From Pseudomonas sp. BP8 (GTDB taxonomy: Bacteria; Pseudomonadota; Gammaproteobacteria; Pseudomonadales; Pseudomonadaceae): DNA of 64,000 nt. Below are positions 16,899 to 25,186 of this stretch, piece after piece (position 1 is the first letter of the stretch; each line of letters starts with the position of its first letter). Both the position numbers and the translations under genes were made by a program. Below the pieces are notes generated by a model. That model ran no database searches, was not told the DNA's origin, and worked only from the letters and a program-made list of their open reading frames with translations. The DNA is taken from positions 5,424,501 to 5,488,500 of the forward strand of contig NZ_JAGINK010000001.1 in assembly GCF_017875955.1 (NCBI RefSeq), in the 5' to 3' direction.

Positions 16899-17489
16899 CT
16901 AGCGGTTTTCCAGGCTGGCGGCGCGGGCGTAAGGCAATGCGGTTTCAGTGCCTTTGAGCGCAGATTCCTGGGCATGCTGGCGCAGGTAACCTGGCAGACG
17001 CTGATCCCAGCCGGCCTGATTCTGCAGCACACCGTTGGCCATCGGCCCGGTCGGTTGCTCACTGCTCTCACTATAGCCTGCCAAAACGGCCGGGCCTTGT
17101 GTTTGCGGCATGCTCAGACCTTGTTGTGCGGGTTGCTGCGCGGCAAGCTGGCTACCGCTGATCTCGTCCTGGTTGTACAGGCGTACACCTGCCAGTACCG
17201 CAACGGTCACCGAGGCAGCTACAGCCAGGCGACCGATACTGCGCCACGGGCCTTGCTTGACCTTGGCGGGTACGGCCTCATCGGCCAATGCAGCAGAAAC
17301 CGCCGAGGCGATGTCCAGCTTAGGCAGCAGCAGTTCCTTGTGCATGGCTGCGCGAGCTACCTGGTAACGCGACCAGGTGGCACGGGTGTCGGCATCGTTA
17401 ACGGCGCTCAACACCCGACGCAGTTCCAGTTCGTCCGCTTCGTTGTCCAACACCGCGGACAGCGATTCCTGCAAAGCTTCACGACTCAT
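16899..17489 (-). CDS. mucA: Anti-sigma factor MucA
   Basis: MucA is a single-pass inner-membrane protein that sequesters AlgU until it is cut by AlgW and then MucP. The 196-residue protein has the cytoplasmic RseA-like domain (SREALQESLSAVLDNEADELELRRVL), a transmembrane segment at about residues 84-103 (IGRLAVAASVTVAVLAGVRL) and a periplasmic part. The sequence PAVLA-GYSE at 133-141 matches the known AlgW cut site between Ala and Gly (A137-G138 here). The ATG at 17489 follows GAGAGGA. The reading is intact, so there is no sign of a mucoid-type truncation. Confidence 0.95.
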   Translation of the reverse strand: MSREALQESLSAVLDNEADELELRRVLSAVNDADTRATWSRYQVARAAMHKELLLPKLDIASAVSAALADEAVPAKVKQGPWRSIGRLAVAASVTVAVLAGVRLYNQDEISGSQLAAQQPAQQGLSMPQTQGPAVLAGYSESSEQPTGPMANGVLQNQAGWDQRLPGYLRQHAQESALKGTETALPYARAASLENR

Positions 17490-17520
17490 GGCGGTTCCTC
17501 TCTTGGCTGTAGCCGCTGTC

Positions 17521-18102
17521 TCAGGATTCCTGCAACAAAGGCTGCAGGGCTTTATCAATGGCCTCCCGAGCGCGGAAAATCCTGGAGCGCACGGTACCCA
17601 CCGGACACTGCATGACGCTCGCAATGTCCTCGTAACTCAGACCATCAAATTCACGCAAAGTTAGCGCCGTGCGCAGATCTTCTGGCAGTTGCTGGATGGT
17701 GCGATGGACGGTGCCTTCGATTTCATCCCGCAACAACGAGCGCTCTGGGGACTCGAGATCCTTGAGACCATGATCGCCGTCGTAAAACTCTGCATCCTCA
17801 GAGCTGACATCGCTGTCTGGTGGCCTTCTACCGCGGGACACCAGATAGTTTTTCGCCGTGTTGATGGCGATACGGTACAGCCACGTATAAAACGCGCTGT
17901 CTCCGCGGAAATTTCCAAGCGCTCGGTACGCCTTGATGAAGGCTTCCTGCGCCACATCCTGGGCTTCATGGGTGTCGTGTACGAAACGCACGATCAACCC
18001 GAGAATCTTGTGCTGATACTTCAGCACCAACAGATCGAACGCTCGCCTGTCACCGCGCTGCACGCGCTCGACAAGCTGCTGATCCTCTTCCTGGGTTAGC
18101 AT
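17521..18102 (-). CDS. algU: RNA polymerase sigma factor AlgU (RpoE/sigma-22)
   Basis: AlgU directs transcription of envelope-stress, osmotic-stress and exopolysaccharide genes. The 193-residue protein has sigma region 2 (FDLLVLKYQHKILGLIVRFVHD, then DVAQEAFIKAYRALGNFRGDSAFYTWLYRIAINTAKNYLV) and region 4 (LPEDLRTALTLREFDGLSYEDIASVMQCPVGTVRSRIFRARE). I start it at ATG 18102 with AGGAG five bases before it; GTG 18108 would put the ribosome site too close. Two candidate AlgU-type promoters lie upstream, in keeping with autoregulation. It is the first gene of algU-mucA-mucB-mucD. Confidence 0.96.
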   Translation of the reverse strand: MLTQEEDQQLVERVQRGDRRAFDLLVLKYQHKILGLIVRFVHDTHEAQDVAQEAFIKAYRALGNFRGDSAFYTWLYRIAINTAKNYLVSRGRRPPDSDVSSEDAEFYDGDHGLKDLESPERSLLRDEIEGTVHRTIQQLPEDLRTALTLREFDGLSYEDIASVMQCPVGTVRSRIFRAREAIDKALQPLLQES

Positions 18103-18161
18103 GAACACTCCTCAGTGATCTTGAAGGAGCGTTGCAGTAGCCATCGTTCAGGCTTGCAAAC

Positions 18162-18188
18162 ATAGACTCGGGCTTCGCGCAAAAGTTC
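18162..18188 (-). promoter_or_regulatory. Candidate proximal AlgU-dependent promoter of algU
   Basis: On the minus strand GAACTT is followed after 16 bases by TCTAT, close to the AlgU consensus GAACTT-N16/17-TCTGA. It lies about 60 bp upstream of the algU start codon. Confidence 0.5.
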
Positions 18189-18356
18189 TCCCCTCCAAGC
18201 AAGTTTCCTGCGGCCTCTGGTCGGCTCGCACGAAAAAGACACAGCGCGGTCACGGCCGGCTGCGTCGATAATCAGGTCTCGAATACGCTGGGTTCAGCCC
18301 GGTTCGAGCCAACACCCCGCGTCGCCTTGGCAATTGTGGCGTTAGCTCAGCCTTCA

Positions 18357-18384
18357 TAGGATTTCCCGGAGCACCGGAAAGTTC
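18357..18384 (-). promoter_or_regulatory. Candidate distal AlgU-dependent promoter of algU
   Basis: On the minus strand GAACTT, 17 bases, then TCCTA. The -35 is a perfect match and the -10 keeps TC and the final A. Transcription from here would give a leader of about 250 bases. Confidence 0.5.
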
Positions 18385-18539
18385 CCACAAAGATCGCCAT
18401 CGCTACGCAAGCGCCATTGGAAATCTGGCGCCCGGGACTGCTATAAAGGCACCCCGGCTACGTTTCACGATAGTTTCACAATGCCATCTGCGCATGACTA
18501 TTGTGCCGTTCCCCTCCCCCAGAATACTAGTGCCCCGAC

Positions 18540-20144
18540 ATGAGCAAACAATTCCAATATGATGTCCTGGTAATCGGCAGTGGTGCCGCGGGCCTGAGCC
18601 TGGCACTCAACCTCCCCAGCCACCTGCGCATCGCGGTCCTGAGCAAGGGCGACCTGGCCAACGGTTCGACCTATTGGGCCCAGGGCGGCGTTGCCGCAGT
18701 GCTGGACGATACCGATACCGTGCAATCCCATGTCGAGGATACGCTCAATGCCGGTGGCGGGCTGTGCGATGAAGACGCCGTGCGCTTTACCGTCGAGCAC
18801 AGCCGCGAAGCCATCGAATGGCTGATCCAACAGGGCGTGCCGTTCACCCGCGATGAACACGCCCGCGTCGACGACGGTGGCTTCGAATTTCATCTGACCC
18901 GCGAGGGCGGTCATAGCCATCGGCGCATCATCCACGCCGCCGATGCTACCGGCGCCGCAATCTTCACCACCTTGCTCGAACGCGCCCGGCAATGCCCGAA
19001 TGTTGCCTTGCTGGAGCAGCGGGTAGCGGTCGACCTGATTACCGAGCGACGCCTGGGCCTGGAAGGTGAGCGTTGCCTGGGCGCCTACGTGCTGGACCGC
19101 AACACCGGCGAGGTCGACACCTTTGGCGCGCGCTTCACGGTACTGGCGACCGGTGGTGCGGCCAAGGTCTATCTCTACACGAGCAATCCCGATGGTGCCT
19201 GCGGCGATGGCATTGCCATGGCCTGGCGTGCCGGCTGTCGCGTGGCGAACCTTGAGTTCAACCAGTTCCATCCCACATGCCTGTATCACCCGCAGGCCAA
19301 AAGCTTCCTGATAACCGAAGCCCTGCGCGGCGAGGGCGCGCTGCTGCGCCTGCCCAATGGCGAGCGCTTCATGCCGCGCTTCGACCCGCGCGAGGAACTG
19401 GCGCCGCGTGACATCGTGGCGCGCGCCATCGACCACGAGATGAAGCGCCTGGGCGTCGACTGCGTCTACCTGGACATCAGCCACAAGCCCGCCGACTTCA
19501 TCAAGAGTCATTTCCCGACTGTCTACGAACGCTGCCTGACGTTTGGCATCGACATCACCCGCCAGCCTATCCCGGTGGTCCCTGCGGCCCACTACACCTG
19601 CGGCGGGGTGATGGTCGACGATCGCGGTCATACCGACGTGCCCGGGCTGTATGCCATCGGCGAAACCAGCTTTACCGGCTTGCACGGTGCCAACCGCATG
19701 GCCAGCAACTCGCTGCTGGAGTGTTTCGTCTACGGGCGCTCGGCCGCTGCCGACATCGAGGCGCACCTGGCGCAGATCGAGATGCCCACGGCGCTGCCGG
19801 GCTGGGATGCCAGCCAGGTGACCGATTCGGACGAGGACGTGATCATCGCGCACAACTGGGACGAGCTGCGCCGGTTCATGTGGGACTACGTCGGCATCGT
19901 ACGCACCAGCAAGCGCTTGCAGCGCGCCGAGCACCGGGTGCGCCTGCTGCTGGATGAGATTGACGAGTTCTACAGCAACTACAAGGTCAGCCGCGACCTG
20001 ATCGAGCTGAGAAACCTGGCGCAGGTGGCGGAGCTGATGATTCGCTCGGCCATGCAGCGCAAAGAGAGCCGCGGGCTGCATTACACACTGGATTATCCGG
20101 GGATGCTTGAAGAGGCCCGCGACACCATCCTCAGCCCACGCTGA
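18540..20144 (+). CDS. nadB: L-aspartate oxidase NadB
   Basis: NadB oxidises L-aspartate to iminoaspartate, which NadA turns into quinolinate for NAD synthesis. The 534-residue flavoprotein has the FAD-binding start VLVIGSGAAGLSLALNLP, the ST-YWAQGGVAAVL loop, the active-site region EFNQFHPTCLYHP and the C-terminal FAD motif GLHGANRMASNSLLECFVYG, followed by the helical fumarate-reductase-type C-terminal domain. Length is typical. It is divergent from algU, the usual Pseudomonas order, and ends convergently with ygfX, with a REP pair between. Confidence 0.96.
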   Translation: MSKQFQYDVLVIGSGAAGLSLALNLPSHLRIAVLSKGDLANGSTYWAQGGVAAVLDDTDTVQSHVEDTLNAGGGLCDEDAVRFTVEHSREAIEWLIQQGVPFTRDEHARVDDGGFEFHLTREGGHSHRRIIHAADATGAAIFTTLLERARQCPNVALLEQRVAVDLITERRLGLEGERCLGAYVLDRNTGEVDTFGARFTVLATGGAAKVYLYTSNPDGACGDGIAMAWRAGCRVANLEFNQFHPTCLYHPQAKSFLITEALRGEGALLRLPNGERFMPRFDPREELAPRDIVARAIDHEMKRLGVDCVYLDISHKPADFIKSHFPTVYERCLTFGIDITRQPIPVVPAAHYTCGGVMVDDRGHTDVPGLYAIGETSFTGLHGANRMASNSLLECFVYGRSAAADIEAHLAQIEMPTALPGWDASQVTDSDEDVIIAHNWDELRRFMWDYVGIVRTSKRLQRAEHRVRLLLDEIDEFYSNYKVSRDLIELRNLAQVAELMIRSAMQRKESRGLHYTLDYPGMLEEARDTILSPR

Positions 20145-20184
20145 GCATCGGCAACTGCGGTGGATGGCACCGGCGTCGCCGGTG

Positions 20185-20250
20185 TTCGCGGGGCAAGCCC
20201 GCTCCTACAGGATTTGCGCGACCCCTGTAGGAGCGGGCTTGCCCCGCGAA
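20185..20250. repeat. Inverted pair of REP elements (class A)
   Basis: Two copies of the 26-base unit TTCGCGGGGCAAGCCCGCTC + CTACAG face each other (20185-20210 and 20225-20250). Each has an internal GCGGG-CAAG-CCCGC hairpin. This is the common P. putida REP family, placed between two convergent genes. Confidence 0.85.
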
Positions 20251-20264
20251 GAGGCCAACGAGGC

Positions 20265-20723
20265 CTACTCGGTGTCTATAGGCGCCCAGCGTCTGCGGCT
20301 GAACTTCAAACGCACGCGCAGCCGTCGATGCTGGTCTGCCGTCAGTGCATCCCTGGGGATGCACTGGCTCTGCCCCAGCCAGCGCCCTTCACGCACAAAG
20401 CGCAACACCACCATGTGCGGCAGGGCCAGGCTGTCACGCAACAGACGGACCGACTGCCAGCCCTGGGCGCGGCTGAACACGCGCCAGCCAAGCGGGTCGC
20501 GGCGCAGGCCGGTAATGGCGTTGGGGTGGCTTAGCAGGATACGGCGGGGAATGACCCAACAGGCGTGGGCCAGGCACATCATGAACAGCGCAAGCGCCAG
20601 CCACCAAGGCGTGGCGCTCAGCCAAAGGGCGATGCCCGCGAGCGCCTGGCACGCCAGGTAGGCCGTCAGCAGCAGGCGTGAGCCTTGCCAACGGCACTCG
20701 AAATACTCACTTGGGCTGGACAC
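20265..20723 (-). CDS. YgfX-like membrane protein
   Basis: This 152-residue protein has two adjacent N-terminal transmembrane segments (LLLTAYLACQALAGIALWLS and PWWLALALFMMCLAHACWVI), then a soluble strand-rich domain with the pattern WRVFSRAQGWQSVRLLRDSLALPHMVVLRF. This layout and its place directly after sdhE identify the YgfX family, known in E. coli as CptA. It starts at GTG 20723, inside the last codons of sdhE, so the two are coupled. The family's role is unsettled: effects on cell division and on flavinylation partners have both been reported. Confidence 0.78.
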   Translation of the reverse strand: MSSPSEYFECRWQGSRLLLTAYLACQALAGIALWLSATPWWLALALFMMCLAHACWVIPRRILLSHPNAITGLRRDPLGWRVFSRAQGWQSVRLLRDSLALPHMVVLRFVREGRWLGQSQCIPRDALTADQHRRLRVRLKFSRRRWAPIDTE

Positions 20724-20961
20724 GGTCCAGGATGATGCGAACCATGCGCTGCAGCTCGGGGTCTTCCGATTCGCTGCGCTCCATGAACCAGCCGAACATG
20801 TCCTGGTCTTCGCAGGAGAGCAGGCGAACGTACAGTGCGCGGTCTGTATCGTTCAGGGTGGCATAGACTTCTTGGGTGAATGGCACCAGCAGGACGTCCA
20901 GTTCCAGCATGCCACGGCGGCTGTGCCAGAAAAGCCGATTGAGTTCAGTTTGTTCGACCAT
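20707..20961 (-). CDS. sdhE: FAD assembly factor SdhE
   Basis: SdhE helps attach FAD covalently to succinate dehydrogenase and fumarate reductase flavoproteins. The 84-residue protein has the conserved RRGMLELD motif (RGxxE) near residues 15-22 and the helical pattern F-x-x-LL-x-x-x-D-x-D-x-x-x-W-F. ATG 20961 is preceded by AGGAGG. It is followed by ygfX with a 17-base overlap, as in many gamma-proteobacteria. Older annotations call it antitoxin CptB. Confidence 0.9.
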   Translation of the reverse strand: MVEQTELNRLFWHSRRGMLELDVLLVPFTQEVYATLNDTDRALYVRLLSCEDQDMFGWFMERSESEDPELQRMVRIILDRVQPK

Positions 20962-21094
20962 GGGGCCCTCCTCGAATGGCCGGCCAGTATACAGCTCGGT
21001 GAACACCACGGCACAAGGCGTTGGTCTAGTCACCTACCTATTTTGTTACCGGCGTTCTATGATGGCAGCCAGTCTTAAGCAATCGCGATGACCC

Positions 21095-22036
21095 ATGGCC
21101 GACTCCGCTTTCTATTGCCCCCTGTCCCACGAGGGCATCCTCGCCGTCCGCGGCTCCGACGCTGGCAAGTTCCTGCAAGGCCAGCTGACGTGCAACCTCA
21201 ACTACCTCAGCCAGGAGCATTCCAGCCTTGGCGCGCGCTGCATGGTCAAAGGCCGTATGCAGTCGAGCTTCCGCATATTGCCTGAAGGCAATGGCTTCCT
21301 GCTGGCCATGGCCAGCGGACTGCTCGAAGCACAACTGGCCGACCTGAAAAAGTACGCGGTGTTTTCCAAGGCGACCTTGACCGACGAGAGTGGCACTTGG
21401 ACGCGCTTCGGTCTGGAGCACGGTGAAGCTGCCCTGCAGGCCCTCGGCCTGGTGCTGCCGGATGAAGCCGGCGCTACCGTCCGTCAGGATGACCTGATCG
21501 CTATTCGCGTGTCACCCGATCGCGCCGAGCTGTGGGTGACGGCGGATCAGGCTGACGCGGTGCGCGAGAAACTCGCCGCCACGTTGCCCGCAGGCAGCCT
21601 TGATGACTGGCTGCTGGGACAGATCCGCGCAGGCATCGGCCAGGTCATGGAAGAGACTCGCGAGCTGTTCATCCCGCAGATGATCAACCTGCAGGCAGTG
21701 GGCGGCGTAAGCTTCAAGAAGGGCTGCTACACCGGCCAGGAAATCGTCGCCCGCATGCAGTACCTGGGCAAGCTCAAACGCCGTCAGTACCGCTTGGCCC
21801 TGGCCGAGAACGAGATCCCGCTGCCGGGCGCGCAGATCTTCTCGCCAACCCACGGCTCATCAGTGGGTGAAGTGGTGATCGCTGCGCACGCAGGCACTGG
21901 CTGCGAGCTGTTGGCAGTACTCAGTGCCGATTCGGTCGAGGATGACAACCTGCACCTGGGTAGCCTCGACGGCCCGCGCCTGACGCTGCTGAGCCTGCCT
22001 TACGAATTGGACCGCGACCGGGAAATCCAGCGCTGA
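21095..22036 (+). CDS. ygfZ: Folate-binding iron-sulfur protein YgfZ
   Basis: YgfZ is a GcvT-like folate-binding protein that supports the assembly or repair of some iron-sulfur enzymes such as MiaB. The 313-residue protein has the family signature KKGCYTGQEIVAR near residues 208-220, with the key cysteine in the middle, and an N-terminal GcvT-type domain (FLQGQLTCNLNYL). It is divergent from sdhE/ygfX, with the start at ATG 21095, and is followed 52 bp later by an HDOD gene. Confidence 0.92.
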   Translation: MADSAFYCPLSHEGILAVRGSDAGKFLQGQLTCNLNYLSQEHSSLGARCMVKGRMQSSFRILPEGNGFLLAMASGLLEAQLADLKKYAVFSKATLTDESGTWTRFGLEHGEAALQALGLVLPDEAGATVRQDDLIAIRVSPDRAELWVTADQADAVREKLAATLPAGSLDDWLLGQIRAGIGQVMEETRELFIPQMINLQAVGGVSFKKGCYTGQEIVARMQYLGKLKRRQYRLALAENEIPLPGAQIFSPTHGSSVGEVVIAAHAGTGCELLAVLSADSVEDDNLHLGSLDGPRLTLLSLPYELDRDREIQR

Positions 22037-22088
22037 CCAGCCCGCCCCGCTGACCGCGGGGCCGCCCCACTGCGGTAGAGAACCCCCA

Positions 22089-22895
22089 ATGAACAAGCTG
22101 GCCGAGATGGTTCAAGCGCAGTTGCTTGCTGCCATCGAGAAAGACGACCTGGTCTTGCCGACCCTGCCGGAAGTCGCCCTGAGCATCCGCGAGGCGGCCG
22201 AGGACAGCGAGATCAGCGTGTCCGCACTGAGCAAGGTGATCAGCCGTGATGCCGCACTGTCGGCGCGTCTGATCAAGGTGGTCAACAGCCCTTTGCTGCG
22301 TGCTGCGGTGGAGGTCACCGACCTGCACACCGCGATAACCCGATTGGGGATCAATTACAGTTGCAACCTGGCGATCGGCCTGGTGATCGAGCAGATCTTC
22401 CACGCCCGGTCGCCGGCGGTCGAGCAGAAACTGCGCGATATCTGGGTCAACAGCCTGGAAGTGGCTGGCATCAGCTATGAACTGTGCCGGCGCTTCACCC
22501 AGCTCAAACCTGATCAGGCGATGCTGGGTGGGCTGGTGCACCAGATCGGCGCCCTGCCGGTGCTGATCTATGCCGAGGAGCATAACGAACTGCTCTCGGA
22601 TCCCGTATGCCTGAACTACGTGATCGAACAGATTCAGCCGGTGCTGGGTGACAAGATTCTCAGTGCCTGGGAATTTCCCGAGAAACTGGTGAAACTGCCC
22701 GGCGAGGTCCAGGACCTCGACCGCAGGACCACCAAAGTCGACTACATCGACGTGGTGCAGATCGCCCGCTGCCTGAGCCAGCGCAGTCGCAGCCGGCCGC
22801 TGGCGGCCCTGCCCGCCTACCGGCACCTGGGGCTGCCGCAGGGCACCGAGCTGGATGTGGCAGACCTGCTCGAGGCGCGGAGCATGTTGCGCTGA
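22089..22895 (+). CDS. HDOD domain protein
   Basis: This 268-residue soluble protein contains an HDOD domain over most of its length, with the pattern LPTLPEVALSIREAAEDSEISVSALSKVISRDAALSARLIKVVNSPLLR near the start. HDOD domains resemble HD phosphohydrolases but lack the catalytic His-Asp pair, and are often found in signalling proteins; no second domain is visible. The gene follows ygfZ on the same strand and may be co-transcribed. Its target is not evident. Confidence 0.85.
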   Translation: MNKLAEMVQAQLLAAIEKDDLVLPTLPEVALSIREAAEDSEISVSALSKVISRDAALSARLIKVVNSPLLRAAVEVTDLHTAITRLGINYSCNLAIGLVIEQIFHARSPAVEQKLRDIWVNSLEVAGISYELCRRFTQLKPDQAMLGGLVHQIGALPVLIYAEEHNELLSDPVCLNYVIEQIQPVLGDKILSAWEFPEKLVKLPGEVQDLDRRTTKVDYIDVVQIARCLSQRSRSRPLAALPAYRHLGLPQGTELDVADLLEARSMLR

Positions 22896-22905
22896 CCCGA
22901 TCGCT

Positions 22906-22922
22906 GGGGGCGCTACGCCCCC
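22906..22922. terminator. Hairpin between convergent HDOD gene and tctE
   Basis: GGGGGCG-CTA-CGCCCCC forms a seven-bp GC stem between the two stop codons. The T run after it is weak (CCGTTGGTTT), so efficiency is uncertain. Confidence 0.45.
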
Positions 22923-22929
22923 CGTTGGT

Positions 22930-24309
22930 TTAATCAGCGATGAAGCTGACGCGCACCTTCAACCCACCATTCTCGCCATCATGCAGGCTGATCTGGGCCA
23001 GGTGCGCCCGGCAGATCTCGCCAACGATCGCCAGGCCCAAGCCGGTGCCCTGGGCACTGCGCCGGTAGAAGCGTTCGAACACCCGCTCACGCTCCTCGGC
23101 AGGAATCCCCGGGCCATCGTCTTCCACCTCGAGCACCGCCGGGGCAAGCACGCGCAGGATCACATTGCCGCCCGCCGGGGTGTGGGCCAGAGCGTTATCC
23201 ACCAGGTTGCTAAGCAGTTCGTTGAGCAAGGTCGGCTCCCCCTTGAGCCACACCGGCGCCTGCGCCTCAAGCGCCAATGACACACCGCGGGCGTGCGCCA
23301 GGGGTGCCATGGCCATGCCCAGCTCGCGCGCCAACTGGCTGAGGTCCAGGCGCTGCGCCCCGCCTTCGGCAATCGCCCGGGCGCCGTTCTCCACCCGCGC
23401 CAGCGACAGTAACTGGTTGGCCAGGTGGGTCAGGCGATCAGTGCCTTGCGCAGCCGATTCCAAGGTCTGCCGCCATTCCTGCGGCTCGTGCGAACGCAAG
23501 CCCAGCTCGACCCGGGCCTTGAGCGCGGCCAACGGCGTGCGCAACTCATGGGCGGCATCGGCGATGAACTGCGCCTGGCGCTCGAACTGTCCGCGTAAAC
23601 GCTCGGTGAAGTGATTGAGCGCGCGCACCAGCGGCCCCAGCTCGCGCTGCACCTGAACCACCGGCAAGGCCCGCAGGTCGTCCGGCTGGCGCTCCTCCAC
23701 CGCCGTACGTAGACGCTCCAGCGGGCGCAGGGCAGCGCTCACGGCAAAGCCGACCATCACCAGCGCCCCCAGCGCCAGCATACCCAGGCGCAACAGCGTG
23801 TCGGCCATCAGCCCTCGGGCCATGCTCACCCGCGCCTCCTCGGTTTCGGCCACGCGAATCTCGGCCATGCCATTCATGTTCGGCTCGCTAACCGGCTTGA
23901 GCAGGCTGACCACGCGCACGTCCTGGCCCAGATAACTGGCGTTGTAGAACCGCGCCAGCGCCGGATAATCATCGGTTCGGGGGGTACCCACGGGCGGTGG
24001 CGGCAAGTTCTCATAGCCGGAAATCAACCGCTGGTGAATATCCAGTACCTGGTAGTAGATGCGTCCCGCGCTGTCGTAGGCGAAGGTATCCAACGCCACA
24101 TAGGGCACATCGGCACTCAGGGTACCGTCGCGTTGGGACAAGCCTGCGGCAATGGTCCGCGCCGAGGCCAGCAGGGTTCGGTCATAGGCGGTATCCGCTG
24201 CCTCGCGGCCGTTCCAGTAGGCGCTCAGGCCACTGGCCAGCATCAGCACCACCAGCAGCAAGGCCAGATTGCCGAGCAAGCGCCCACGCAAACTGCCGCT
24301 GTCACGCAT
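22930..24309 (-). CDS. tctE: Sensor histidine kinase TctE
   Basis: TctE senses tricarboxylates such as citrate and controls their uptake. The 459-residue protein has an N-terminal transmembrane segment (LLGNLALLLVVLMLASGLSAYW), a periplasmic domain to about residue 165 of the PFAM 2CSK_N type, a second membrane segment, HAMP, the H-box FIADAAHELRTPLAALKAR, and the ATPase boxes LLSNLVDNALAHTP, EDDGPGIPAEERERVFERFYR and GTGLGLAIVGEI. The ATG at 24309 overlaps the end of tctD by eight bases. Position opposite the porin-tctCBA operon supports the name. Confidence 0.88.
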   Translation of the reverse strand: MRDSGSLRGRLLGNLALLLVVLMLASGLSAYWNGREAADTAYDRTLLASARTIAAGLSQRDGTLSADVPYVALDTFAYDSAGRIYYQVLDIHQRLISGYENLPPPPVGTPRTDDYPALARFYNASYLGQDVRVVSLLKPVSEPNMNGMAEIRVAETEEARVSMARGLMADTLLRLGMLALGALVMVGFAVSAALRPLERLRTAVEERQPDDLRALPVVQVQRELGPLVRALNHFTERLRGQFERQAQFIADAAHELRTPLAALKARVELGLRSHEPQEWRQTLESAAQGTDRLTHLANQLLSLARVENGARAIAEGGAQRLDLSQLARELGMAMAPLAHARGVSLALEAQAPVWLKGEPTLLNELLSNLVDNALAHTPAGGNVILRVLAPAVLEVEDDGPGIPAEERERVFERFYRRSAQGTGLGLAIVGEICRAHLAQISLHDGENGGLKVRVSFIAD

Positions 24310-24973
24310 CGCGGTGTTCCAGCAGGTAGCCCAGCCCGCGGAAGGTGACGATGGCAACCGGATGCCCGTCGAGCTTCTTGCGCAAGCGGTGGACGTAGAT
24401 CTCGATGGCGTCGGGGCTCGCCTCCTCGTCAAGGCCGAACACCTGGGCGGCGAGTTGCTCCTTGCTCATGACCCGTCCGGGGCGGGCGATCAACGCCTCG
24501 AGCACGCTTTGCTCACGCGAGGTCAGCGTCAGGTGCTCTTCGCCCAGGGAAAACCGCCGGGTATCGAGATCGTAGACCAGCGGCCCACAGCGCTGCTGGC
24601 GCTCGCCGCCGAGCACACTGCGGCGCAACAGGGCCTTGACCCGCGCCTCCAGTTCGGTCAGTTCGAACGGCTTGGCCAGGTAGTCGTCGGCGCCCAGGTT
24701 GAGGCCATGGACCCGGTCCTTGACGTCACTGCGCGCGGTCAGCATCAGCACCGGCAGGGTCTTGCCGCGGCTGCGCAGGCGCGCCAGCACTTCAAAGCCG
24801 TCCATCCGCGGCAGGCCGACGTCGAGCACGGCGACCGCATATTCCTCGCTGGTCAGGGCCAGGTCGGCGGCGATGCCATCATGCAGCACGTCCACGGTCA
24901 GGCCGTGGCTCTTGAGGGCCTGGGCGACGCTTTCGGCCAGTTGCAGGTGGTCTTCGACCAGCAGCACGCGCAT
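24302..24973 (-). CDS. tctD: Response regulator TctD
   Basis: This is an OmpR-family regulator of 223 residues: receiver domain with ED at 7-8, phosphoacceptor D51 in VAVLDVGLPRMDGFEVL, and a winged helix with SREQSVLEALIARPGRVMSKEQLAAQVFG and DAIEIYVHRLRKKL. In Pseudomonas and Salmonella the homologue activates tricarboxylate uptake genes, here divergently placed (porin, tctCBA). ATG 24973 follows GGGAG; the longer reading to 25060 lacks a ribosome site. It overlaps tctE. Confidence 0.88.
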   Translation of the reverse strand: MRVLLVEDHLQLAESVAQALKSHGLTVDVLHDGIAADLALTSEEYAVAVLDVGLPRMDGFEVLARLRSRGKTLPVLMLTARSDVKDRVHGLNLGADDYLAKPFELTELEARVKALLRRSVLGGERQQRCGPLVYDLDTRRFSLGEEHLTLTSREQSVLEALIARPGRVMSKEQLAAQVFGLDEEASPDAIEIYVHRLRKKLDGHPVAIVTFRGLGYLLEHRDA

Positions 24974-25186
24974 CGATTTCTCCCTAGTAGACAGTGAGGG
25001 GCGCGGAGGATTGGCGCGAAGTGTACCGCCGTCGGAGGGTCTGTGAAGTCCCCGCGACAATCCTTTGCCGCTGAAAGGTTAGCGAAAGGTTGGTTGCCTA
25101 GCATCGCACCACGGTTGCTCTACGCGCCGAAAAAAAGCACCAGCAAGGTGCAATCGAATAAGAACAATAAACGGAGTCACTCGACG

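Larger units (their letters stand above)
18103..18539. other. Divergent algU/nadB intergenic region
   Basis: This 437-bp spacer holds the two AlgU-type promoter candidates for algU. For nadB there is a TATAAA at 18442-18447 with TTGGAA 19 bases upstream, a weak sigma70 candidate, about 90 bp before the start. I see no open reading frame with a ribosome site. Confidence 0.6.

Noticed and set aside
20265..20961. Toxin-antitoxin system CptAB
   Set aside because: The sequence fits YgfX and the SdhE flavinylation factor. SdhE function is well supported, so the toxin-antitoxin label is probably historical.
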